DNA from: Fulvivirga sp. M361
Lineage (GTDB): Bacteria; Bacteroidota; Bacteroidia; Cytophagales; Cyclobacteriaceae
DNA: 64,000 bases
NCBI RefSeq assembly: GCF_007097395.1
Contig: NZ_VKDC01000031.1
Coordinates: 1 to 64,000 of the forward strand
Direction: 5' to 3'
Shown here: positions 35,096-43,231 of the stretch, piece by piece
How positions within the stretch are numbered: the first letter of the stretch is position 1
Layout: every line of letters begins with the position of its first letter
The notes under the pieces: model-generated
Databases searched by the model: none
What the model saw: only the letters and a program-made list of their open reading frames with translations
Told to the model about the DNA's origin: nothing
Made by a program: the position numbers and the translations under genes

Positions 35096-37385
35096 TAAAG
35101 ATCAGGTGTTTGTATTTATTATATAAGAAGGAAATAACCAAAAGTAAAATACCCAGTGAAACGAATACGATGGTTTTGGAGATAGTGTCCAAACCGGCAA
35201 TATCGTAAAAGAACAGCTTCAATAAAGTGATGCCAAATAAGGTGATCGAGGCAAGACGGAGATGGCGTTTCTTTTTGGCAATCCCCATAATGATGAGCCC
35301 TACACAAAACACACCCCAAAGTATACTTAAAGCCAAACGATAGGTTTCCTGGTAACCGAAAATATCCATCAGGTTCAACAGCTCACTGCTCAATATCCAT
35401 AAGAACGAGACCGTCATAAACAACTCCAGTATCCTTGTATAAAGTGGTTTATTGAAAAACCTCTTTACCTGTAGGAAACTTATCGCTAGCAGTACGCCTA
35501 AAAATAAGAGTGAGAGGTAACGGATACCAATGTTCATAGCACTAATAATATAATATTCGCTGAGTGTTTGCTCAAGGTAGCTTGTTCTTAATTCACTGAG
35601 CAGGTATAGTCCTGTGAAAAGGAAACCAGTGATGATCAATGCTGAGATAATCAACGTAATAGCGGCTAAAATCCGATGATTGAATCGCTTTAAATTCATG
35701 AAACTCAAAACAGCCATGAAAAGCATAGAATAATTCATATTCCATAGGTTTCCAATGTCCAGAAGATCATTATTATAGTGGTTTTCTATTTCAGAAAGCA
35801 AGTAACGCTCCTGCCAGTAGTTAGACAGTTCCAACCGAAAAGTATTGTAAATGATAATGAGTAAAATAGAAGGTATAGCATAATTCACTACTTTTAACCA
35901 GGCATTAATACCTGATTCCTGATGAGGCTTATGCTTTTCCTGAGTATTTATATAATAAATAAAACCAAAACAAGCCGCTATGAGCAATGAAGTAGCAAAT
36001 GCCAGATTGAAAACAGGCATAGCTATCTCACTACTTTCATCCAGGTAGAACCCGACCATATGATTATCCCAATCCTGCAATAAGCTAAAGAAACTCAACG
36101 CCATCAGAGCATAGGACAGCTGCTCATAAAAGGATTGTCTTTTTGTTCTGCCCACCCAAAATAAGGATGCTGCCTGCCCCGCCCACAGCAAAGTGACCCA
36201 ATTGCCATCCAATTGTACCGGAATGGCCAGTGTAACAAAAGTAAGTACAAGGCCTACTACAAAGTAAAAAAGCTGTTTATCGGCCAACTCGCGTTTATAC
36301 AGCAATACACCTATTCCAAAATGAAGAATAGCATTGAACAGGGTAAATACTCCAAGCAACTGGCTGCCTGTTTCATGTTCAGACAGAAAATAATATCCAA
36401 ACCCATAATAGATGGAAGCATTTCCCAATAGCAGCACAATATCAAACCGTTGAAACTTTTCCGATTTCAGTATTTTGTAAGCCATTAATATCAGGTAGAA
36501 CAAGACAAAAAAGAGCGTCGAAAAGATCAACCCTGTGCCAAGATTGTCTACAGTATAATTACCAGCAGTCCATATGAAAAATATAAGCCAGGTAATGGAA
36601 AAGGAAGAATAGTACAGCCCCTTCCAATATTTTTGAAAAGCGACAAATAACACTCCCCCGTTAATAACGGCCATATACATAAATAGAACTACAAAATTAC
36701 CCTCACCGGTACTCAATAAAAAAGGAACTGCATAGGCCCCTACCAAACCTAAATGCGCAATTATTTGACGATTATAATTGATAGCAGCCAGCACGGTAAA
36801 GATGGTAAAGACAACCATTAAGGCAAATGTTACGGGTTGTGGAAGTAATTCATAGGTGGCATAGGCCAAAAAAGTAATGAAATACAAAATAGTCATTGCT
36901 CCACTTAGCAGAACTGCACTGAACTTACTGTATTTCTCCTTTAATTTAAATGCCGTGGCAAGAAGCCCAAGCCCCACCAGGTACCCCAAATTAATCCTGG
37001 TCAGCGGGCTGATCAATTCATTATCAATGGCATACTTAGCTCCGATACCTACCCCCAGTATAAGGATGAGTATACCTATTTTGCTGATTAAGTTTTCTCC
37101 AATAAATTTCTCAAAATCCGCTTTAAGCTTTGAAGGTTCCGCCTTTTTTGGTTTTTGACTGATATTGTGAGCAACAGGTTGAGGCGTTTTCCTGGCTGCC
37201 ACTATGGGTGGCTCTGGTTCTGAGGGGACATTGGGAAGAGGAACAGGTTTCCCGGACGGTTCATTCACCAATGCCCTTATCTCTCTTCTAAGCTGTTCAA
37301 TTTCCAGAGAAAAAGTAGCGTGCTTTTCCTCCAGAATATTCAGTCTCTTTATTAATTGATCAATGGGTTTTGCCTCTTTTGACAT
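35082..37385 (-). CDS. DUF2339 family polytopic membrane protein
   Basis: 767 residues. The N-terminal ~45 residues form a coiled coil (LIKRLNILEEKHATFSLEIE), followed by a Pro-rich linker to about 100. KFIGENLISKIGILILILGV begins a series of about 20 or more membrane helices that fill the rest. The FIGENLISKIGI...IGAKYAIDNELISP block is diagnostic of DUF2339. Function is unknown for the family. Operon with DUF3999 downstream. Confidence 0.88.
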   Translation of the reverse strand: MSKEAKPIDQLIKRLNILEEKHATFSLEIEQLRREIRALVNEPSGKPVPLPNVPSEPEPPIVAARKTPQPVAHNISQKPKKAEPSKLKADFEKFIGENLISKIGILILILGVGIGAKYAIDNELISPLTRINLGYLVGLGLLATAFKLKEKYSKFSAVLLSGAMTILYFITFLAYATYELLPQPVTFALMVVFTIFTVLAAINYNRQIIAHLGLVGAYAVPFLLSTGEGNFVVLFMYMAVINGGVLFVAFQKYWKGLYYSSFSITWLIFFIWTAGNYTVDNLGTGLIFSTLFFVLFYLILMAYKILKSEKFQRFDIVLLLGNASIYYGFGYYFLSEHETGSQLLGVFTLFNAILHFGIGVLLYKRELADKQLFYFVVGLVLTFVTLAIPVQLDGNWVTLLWAGQAASLFWVGRTKRQSFYEQLSYALMALSFFSLLQDWDNHMVGFYLDESSEIAMPVFNLAFATSLLIAACFGFIYYINTQEKHKPHQESGINAWLKVVNYAIPSILLIIIYNTFRLELSNYWQERYLLSEIENHYNNDLLDIGNLWNMNYSMLFMAVLSFMNLKRFNHRILAAITLIISALIITGFLFTGLYLLSELRTSYLEQTLSEYYIISAMNIGIRYLSLLFLGVLLAISFLQVKRFFNKPLYTRILELFMTVSFLWILSSELLNLMDIFGYQETYRLALSILWGVFCVGLIIMGIAKKKRHLRLASITLFGITLLKLFFYDIAGLDTISKTIVFVSLGILLLVISFLYNKYKHLIFNESE

Positions 37386-37603
37386 TCAATAGCAATAAAT
37401 TTTACAAATAATCAAAGTATATACTACCTGATTGCAAGGCCTGTCCTGACAGTATAACAAAGCCGGTATGGGTTAAGATAAGTACGTTTATTGACATTAT
37501 AATTAGATGTAATAAATTTCTCTAGATTTCACTTTCTTTATCGTTGATTAAAACATTTTAAGAGGCTAATAATTATATCTTTACACCTCGTTGAATAGTG
37601 TAT

Positions 37604-37903
37604 ATGGAAGTGATCATTACTGCTCATATGTTTTATTGTTCCACTGAAAGGTCTATCATAGCCTTCTCAAAAGATGCTACTGGTGCAAATTTACCCAGAG
37701 ATACCTGCAGTGACTGGATGCACTGGAAAAGTATCACCTTGGCAGGAGATCTGGAAAAAAAGTCCGGAGACCTCAAAGTCACCGATAATAAGATCCTTAA
37801 AGGACTGATGGAACATGATTTTTTCATTGCAGAAGAAAGAAACATACACACCGTCCATAGTTTATATCAAAGTGGAAGTACGGATAGCGATAGTGAATCG
37901 TAG
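37604..37903 (+). CDS. Hypothetical small protein
   Basis: 99 residues from ATG 37604 (a GTG two codons earlier is possible). Soluble, with ITAHMFYCSTERSIIAFSKD, a Trp-containing DWMHWKSITLAGDLEKKSGD stretch and an acidic Ser/Asp tail. No family recognised. It stands alone between two minus-strand operons, and coding character is plausible but not proved. Confidence 0.5.
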   Translation: MEVIITAHMFYCSTERSIIAFSKDATGANLPRDTCSDWMHWKSITLAGDLEKKSGDLKVTDNKILKGLMEHDFFIAEERNIHTVHSLYQSGSTDSDSES

Positions 37904-37946
37904 AAATTCACTTCGCATCAATAGATCGTAATTTCTGACTATTAGG

Positions 37947-38999
37947 CTATCTGGCGGTAGACCCTCTCTCTATCAATGAAGATTTGACGAGTTCAATGCG
38001 TGGGTCGTTTCCCAAAGAAACGTCCCTGTGAATCTCCCCCATGATCCGTTCCGCAGCTTTATAGCCAATAAGATATGGATTGTGTCCTATGGTAGTCAAT
38101 TGAGGCTCTACAATTTCGGCAATAGGATAGTTACCGAATCCGGAAACGCACACCTGGCCAGGAACCGCAATCCCTAAGGATTTTAGTGTTAAAATAGCTT
38201 CTACCGCCAATTCATCATTTACCGCATATATTCCGTCTATATCGGAATACTGTGACATAAGTTCTTTTACAGCTTCTCTGGCTTTTTCTTTATCAAAATC
38301 ACATACCCGCATAAGGGATTTATCAAAGGCCATCCCATTATTTTTTAAAGCGTCACAATAGCCTGCCAAGCGGTTTCGGCTATTATTTATTAAACTTTCC
38401 GGCCCGGCAAGATAAGCTATTTTCTTACAGCCCTTTTTGATCATGTGCTCAGTCACCCTTACAGAACCTTCATAATCTTCTGCTTCCACTTTAAACACAT
38501 CCAACTTGTCCATCGTTCGGTCAAACAATACAAGCGGTATCTTCTGACTCAACAAGTCGGTGAGGTGCTCATGTTTCTGTGAATCCATAGAAACAGATAA
38601 TAAGATACCATCGACACGTCCTGCTGATAATGCTCTCGCATATCGTTCCTCTTCTACTACCGACTCATTGGTTTGGCAGACCAAAACCTGATACTGACGT
38701 TTGGAAGCAGCATCCTGAATGCCACTTAATGTGGCAGAAAAAAAGTAATTAGAAATACTAGGTACAATTACACCAATACAAAATGTCTTATGCTTTCGTA
38801 AGCCGGCGGCAACCTGGTTGATTTGGAAATTCATTTTCTTAGCCATTTGCCGAATAGCTTTCTTGGTATCCTCATTAATTTGGGGATGGTCATGTAAAGC
38901 TCTTGACACAGTGGATGGTGAACATCCCAATGCATGGGCTATGTCTTTGATTGTCGTCGCCACTTTTATCGATGGTCTGGTTAAGAATATAATAATCAT
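37947..38999 (-). CDS. LacI-family transcriptional regulator
   Basis: 350 residues from ATG 38999. A GTG at 38963 would start right before the HTH (TIKDIAHALGCSPSTVSRAL) and is the more usual position. Periplasmic-binding-protein-like sensor domain: IGVIVPSISNYFFSATLSGI and DGIYAVNDELAVEAILTLKS. It should bind a palindromic operator and a sugar effector. It lies downstream of galactokinase on the same strand, with a 175-base gap, and probably regulates this or another sugar locus. Confidence 0.88.
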   Translation of the reverse strand: MIIIFLTRPSIKVATTIKDIAHALGCSPSTVSRALHDHPQINEDTKKAIRQMAKKMNFQINQVAAGLRKHKTFCIGVIVPSISNYFFSATLSGIQDAASKRQYQVLVCQTNESVVEEERYARALSAGRVDGILLSVSMDSQKHEHLTDLLSQKIPLVLFDRTMDKLDVFKVEAEDYEGSVRVTEHMIKKGCKKIAYLAGPESLINNSRNRLAGYCDALKNNGMAFDKSLMRVCDFDKEKAREAVKELMSQYSDIDGIYAVNDELAVEAILTLKSLGIAVPGQVCVSGFGNYPIAEIVEPQLTTIGHNPYLIGYKAAERIMGEIHRDVSLGNDPRIELVKSSLIERGSTAR

Positions 39000-39174
39000 A
39001 CATGCCCTGTCATAACAGCGACAATGTAACCTTTGAATGTACTTATTTTATTAATATTCTATGTGATCGCCTTAAGTCTTTTTTTAGCGATGGACAATGA
39101 ACATCTGAAAGGCCACATATTAATATCTAATAAAGGCTAATGATCATTATGCAACAGTATACTTGATCACAGTA

Positions 39175-40326
39175 TTATTTAACTTTTCCGGTTCCTTGTG
39201 ATATTTTAACTTTATACACTTCCGGGGCTTTATTGAATTGGTTCTTGTATCCGTTTTTCACTTGATTGATCACATCTGAGGTTTGGTCCTGATCGATCAG
39301 GTTAATGGTACACCCGCCAAATCCACCTCCCATCATTCTTGCGCCTAATACGCCGGGCATCGACTGTGTGAGGTCCACCAGCAGGTCCAGTTCATCGCAG
39401 CTCACTTCATATAAGGTGCTTAAGCCCTTATGAGTGGCATACATCAATTCTCCCAAATATTTTACATCACCCGCTGACAACGCCTTTGAAGCCTGTCTCA
39501 CACGTTCTATCTCTGTGATTATATACTCACAACGCGCCCTGACACTAGATGCCATAAGCCCTGAAACAGCTTCAAGCATTTCCATGGTACAATCTCTAAG
39601 CAAAGATACGTTGGGATAATGTTGGGCCATAAGTGCTACACCTTCTTCACATTCGCTCCTTCTCACATTATATTCGGAAGATCCCAAGGCATGTTTTACC
39701 TGGGTATCAAACAGTACCAATTCACAGCCGTTTAAGTCAGCCGGTGCATATTCGTAACTGAGGTTCCGGCAATCCAACTTGATCACCTGGTCCTTTTTTG
39801 AAAAGACATTGGCAAACTGGTCCATGATACCACAGTTCACTCCAACGAATTCATTTTCTGCACGCTGTCCTGCAAGTGCCAGCTCCATGGGGGGTACTTT
39901 CAGATCAAACATCTCGCTCATGGCAAACCCAATACCACACTCAAGGGCTGCAGAGGATGACATTCCTGCTCCTAAAGGAATATTCCCTCCAAAAACACAA
40001 TCAAAGCCTGCTACTGGAAGTGACATCTTTTGAAACTGGTCCATAACACCTGCTATATATTTTGCCCACTCCACGGTGACCTCTGAAACTTTCGAAATCG
40101 AAAAGCTGACTTCCTCGTCTAAATCCAGGGCAAAGACCCGAACAACATCCGTATGATTTGGAGCTACCGCCAACACCATTTCCTTATCAACGGCAGCAGG
40201 CATTACAAAGCCGCCGTTATAGTCAGTATGTTCTCCTATTATATTTATTCTTCCCGGCGACCTTACCAGGATAGGTTGAGCATTAAACTTATTTTTAAAT
40301 ACCCTTTCGTAATTGTTATAATCCAT
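39175..40326 (-). CDS. galK: Galactokinase
   Basis: 383 residues, the usual GHMP galactokinase length. Galactose-binding signature RSPGRINIIGEHTDYNGGFV near the N-terminus, ATP loop GNIPLGAGMSSSAALECGIG, and C-terminal MMGGGFGGCTINL. It phosphorylates galactose to galactose 1-phosphate for the Leloir pathway. It follows the symporter gene with 1 base between, so uptake and phosphorylation are coupled. Other Leloir enzymes are not in the window. Confidence 0.95.
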   Translation of the reverse strand: MDYNNYERVFKNKFNAQPILVRSPGRINIIGEHTDYNGGFVMPAAVDKEMVLAVAPNHTDVVRVFALDLDEEVSFSISKVSEVTVEWAKYIAGVMDQFQKMSLPVAGFDCVFGGNIPLGAGMSSSAALECGIGFAMSEMFDLKVPPMELALAGQRAENEFVGVNCGIMDQFANVFSKKDQVIKLDCRNLSYEYAPADLNGCELVLFDTQVKHALGSSEYNVRRSECEEGVALMAQHYPNVSLLRDCTMEMLEAVSGLMASSVRARCEYIITEIERVRQASKALSAGDVKYLGELMYATHKGLSTLYEVSCDELDLLVDLTQSMPGVLGARMMGGGFGGCTINLIDQDQTSDVINQVKNGYKNQFNKAPEVYKVKISQGTGKVK

Positions 40327-40327
40327 T

Positions 40328-42166
40328 TTACCAAAACACCCAGTACAGGGCTACTAATATTCCACATATTAAAATGGTCCCTGTAACAAAAGAACCACTT
40401 AATTCAAACCAACTATCATCCATTGACTCAGACTCTCCAGCGGATTCCGTCTTAGTCTGGAACTTGAGCAGAGAAACAAGCATAGCGCCCATGACGGCTA
40501 ATGTAATAATACCCCGTATGGCATAAGACCAACCCAACAAGCCCAGGCCATGATAGATAGGAACTCCTATAGTGGCCATGATGATACCTATCATGCCATA
40601 ACGCAACCAAGGTTTATTAATATTAACCACTTTTGAAGGGTCCGGTTTCTTGTCCATCAGGCTAACTCCCATCATTATAAACAGCAGCAGGCAGAATACA
40701 ATACCCATACGATCTAAAAATGGGAGATCATCAATCAATCCAAAAGCCCAGGCCAAAGGAATGGCTAATACCGCAACAATCAATGCAGCATTTGATGTAG
40801 TTCGCTTCCAAAAGATCCCCATCATAAATATGGCGACAACAGCCGGTGAAATGTATCCGGAGAAATCCTGAATGAATTGAAATACCTGATCAAAACTGGA
40901 TAACTGCGGCGCCGTGAACATGGCCAGTACCAATGCCACTACACCTACCACACGCCCGGTAACCACCAATTTAGATTCACTTGCCTCTTTGTTGATGTAA
41001 TTTCTATAAATATCCATGGTAAATATGGTGGCCGTACTATTGATCATAGAAGCCAATGAAGAAACTATCGCTGCTGTAAGCGCCGCAAATGAAAGCCCTT
41101 TTAGTCCTACAGGAAGGATATTAAGTAGCACAGGATATGCTTTATCTGATTTAATAATTCCTTTCGCACTATCTGTCATGGCTGCAGTAAATTCACCACT
41201 TCCCCCCTCGCGGGTTACCAGCACATACATAGCAATACCAGGTATTACTACGATCAATGGCATTAACAATTTAAGGAATCCGGCAAAAACCAATCCGTTT
41301 CGTGCATGGTGAATATCTTTCGCGGCTAATGCACGTTGGGTGATGTATTGATTAAACCCCCAGTAGCCAATGTTGGCGATCCACATCCCACCGAAAAGAA
41401 CGGTCAATCCCGGGAGGTCGAGGTACGCATCTTTTTTGCCGCCATCTCCGTCAGGTATCATAAACTCTCCTTTTTCAAAGATCATCGTAAAATGATCCAC
41501 AGCCTCTTTTCGTAAATCTGTCAGTCCACGAATAAAGTCACCTTCACCTACCAGCTCTAATGATAAATACGCCGTAAACAGCCCGCCTATTACAAGAAAT
41601 ATCACTTGCACCACATCTGTCCAGGCCACCGCCTTCAGTCCGCCATAAAGAGAATATACTACGGCAAAAACGGCCAGTCCGATCATGCCTGTTACAAAAT
41701 CTATCCCCAAAATAGATTCCAGATTTAACGCTCCCAGGTACAGCACGGACGACAGATTCACAAAAACATATAACAACAACCAGAACACGGCTAAACTGGT
41801 TCTTACCCTACTGTCAAATCGTTTCTCCAGAAATTGAGGCATGGTATAGATCTGCTTCTCCAGAAAAACAGGTAAGAAGAAAATCCCTACTAAGATGAGC
41901 GTTGCGGCCGCCATCCATTCGTAGGTGCTTATGGCAAGCCCCATGGCAAAACCGGAGCCTTGCATACCCACAAATTGCTCAGCAGAAATATTAGATGCAA
42001 TAAGTGAAGCACCTATGGCCCACCAGGGTAATGACTTACTGGCCAGAAAATAATCTTTTGAATCTTTTTTATGGCCTTTCTTCTCGCGGGAGACCAGTAA
42101 ACCAATGGCTACAATTAAAAGACAATAACCAATAAAAATAGCGATGTCAATCGTACCAAAGTTCAT
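40328..42166 (-). CDS. Sodium/sugar symporter (SGLT-type, SSS family)
   Basis: 612 residues with 13-14 membrane segments. DYFLASKSLPWWAIGASLIA, SNISAEQFVGMQGSGFAMGL and FAALTAAIVSSLASMINSTA are hallmark SGLT motifs. A 50-residue loop near 225-275 is extracellular. It imports galactose or glucose with Na+. First gene of the operon with galK. Faces the NUDIX regulator across a 220-base intergenic region holding a palindromic operator. Confidence 0.92.
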   Translation of the reverse strand: MNFGTIDIAIFIGYCLLIVAIGLLVSREKKGHKKDSKDYFLASKSLPWWAIGASLIASNISAEQFVGMQGSGFAMGLAISTYEWMAAATLILVGIFFLPVFLEKQIYTMPQFLEKRFDSRVRTSLAVFWLLLYVFVNLSSVLYLGALNLESILGIDFVTGMIGLAVFAVVYSLYGGLKAVAWTDVVQVIFLVIGGLFTAYLSLELVGEGDFIRGLTDLRKEAVDHFTMIFEKGEFMIPDGDGGKKDAYLDLPGLTVLFGGMWIANIGYWGFNQYITQRALAAKDIHHARNGLVFAGFLKLLMPLIVVIPGIAMYVLVTREGGSGEFTAAMTDSAKGIIKSDKAYPVLLNILPVGLKGLSFAALTAAIVSSLASMINSTATIFTMDIYRNYINKEASESKLVVTGRVVGVVALVLAMFTAPQLSSFDQVFQFIQDFSGYISPAVVAIFMMGIFWKRTTSNAALIVAVLAIPLAWAFGLIDDLPFLDRMGIVFCLLLFIMMGVSLMDKKPDPSKVVNINKPWLRYGMIGIIMATIGVPIYHGLGLLGWSYAIRGIITLAVMGAMLVSLLKFQTKTESAGESESMDDSWFELSGSFVTGTILICGILVALYWVFW

Positions 42167-42306
42167 AATTGAATGATTAGGTGTAACATAAGAGTGTGAT
42201 GTCGGATACTTAGAAAGTAACTTTAATAAATCGAACAGTAATTAACAATAAACCCTGAATTATCCCACATTAAGTGCTAAAACAATTCATGACACCCTAA
42301 AGTAAT

Positions 42307-42335
42307 AATTTAAACGTATATTTTACGTTTAAATT
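42307..42335. promoter_or_regulatory. Perfect palindromic operator between symporter and NUDIX regulator genes
   Basis: AATTTAAACGTA (42307-42318) and TACGTTTAAATT (42324-42335) are perfect 12-base inverted arms around TATTT. It lies between the two divergent genes, 52 bases from the regulator start codon. It is the natural binding site for the NUDIX regulator, whose family binds such AT-rich palindromes. Confidence 0.75.
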
Positions 42336-42386
42336 GGAATTTTTTAGTTTACACCTTATATTCAATCTCAACTTTACTTGAGCTTA

Positions 42387-43088
42387 ATGAAAAAAGAGCG
42401 GTTTTTATATAAGGAGCAGACTTCAATTCTCATAGCAGTAGATTGTATCGTGTTTGGTTTCGATCAAAATGAGCTTAAGCTTCTAATTTTTAAACGAGAA
42501 GTTGAACCGCTTGCCGGAAAGTGGTCATTAATAGGAAGTTTTATCAAACCTGATGAATCTATTAATGAGGCTGCTCAACGAGTGCTTTCTGAATTAACGG
42601 ACCTTCAAAACACCTACATGGAACAGTTATATTGCTTTGGAGATATTAACCGTGATGCCGGTGGCCGGGTAATTTCAGTAGCCTACTGGAACCTGATGAA
42701 AATTGATCCTCTTAATGACCGGATCCAGGTAAGGAATCACACCGCAAAATGGGTTACGTTGGACAAGGTACCCGAATTGGTCCTGGACCATAAAGAAATG
42801 GTATCTCGCGCTATACAGACATTAAAGGAGCGCGCACAACATCAGCCGGTAGTCTTTGAATTAGTTCCTGAGGAATTTACGCTACCGCAATTGCTCAAGG
42901 CATATGAAGCTGTTTTCCAAAAAAGGATTGATGACCGCAACTTTCGAAAGAAAATATTAGGCTCAGGACTATTAAAAGCTACGGATAAAAAAGATAAAAC
43001 CACTTCCAGAAAAGGCTCTTTTATGTATAAGCTGGATCGTAATACCTGTAAGAAACTACTGAAAGAAGGATACAACTTTGAAATATAG
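42387..43088 (+). CDS. NUDIX-domain transcriptional regulator (NrtR-like)
   Basis: 233 residues from ATG 42387 (the frame can be read from TTG 42378). N-terminal NUDIX fold (ILIAVDCIVFGFDQNELKLL), but the Nudix box is degenerate: GSFIKPDESINEAAQRVLSE lacks the catalytic REUxEE glutamates, as expected for a ligand-sensing regulator. The C-terminal winged helix is EFTLPQLLKAYEAVFQKRID, then DDRNFRKKILGSGLL. Such proteins repress sugar or NAD operons until a phosphorylated sugar or nucleotide binds. Here the divergent symporter-galK operon is the obvious target. Confidence 0.88.
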   Translation: MKKERFLYKEQTSILIAVDCIVFGFDQNELKLLIFKREVEPLAGKWSLIGSFIKPDESINEAAQRVLSELTDLQNTYMEQLYCFGDINRDAGGRVISVAYWNLMKIDPLNDRIQVRNHTAKWVTLDKVPELVLDHKEMVSRAIQTLKERAQHQPVVFELVPEEFTLPQLLKAYEAVFQKRIDDRNFRKKILGSGLLKATDKKDKTTSRKGSFMYKLDRNTCKKLLKEGYNFEI

Positions 43089-43231
43089 TGATTGGTCTGG
43101 TTAATTAATGCTTGGGCGGTTATTCTATTTCAATTTTAGCAGGACCTACCACTTTCGTGGATTGGAACTAATTACAAAAAAAAACGTTTTGATTTTTAGT
43201 ATCTTAAAAAAACGTTAACCTCCTCCTGCGA

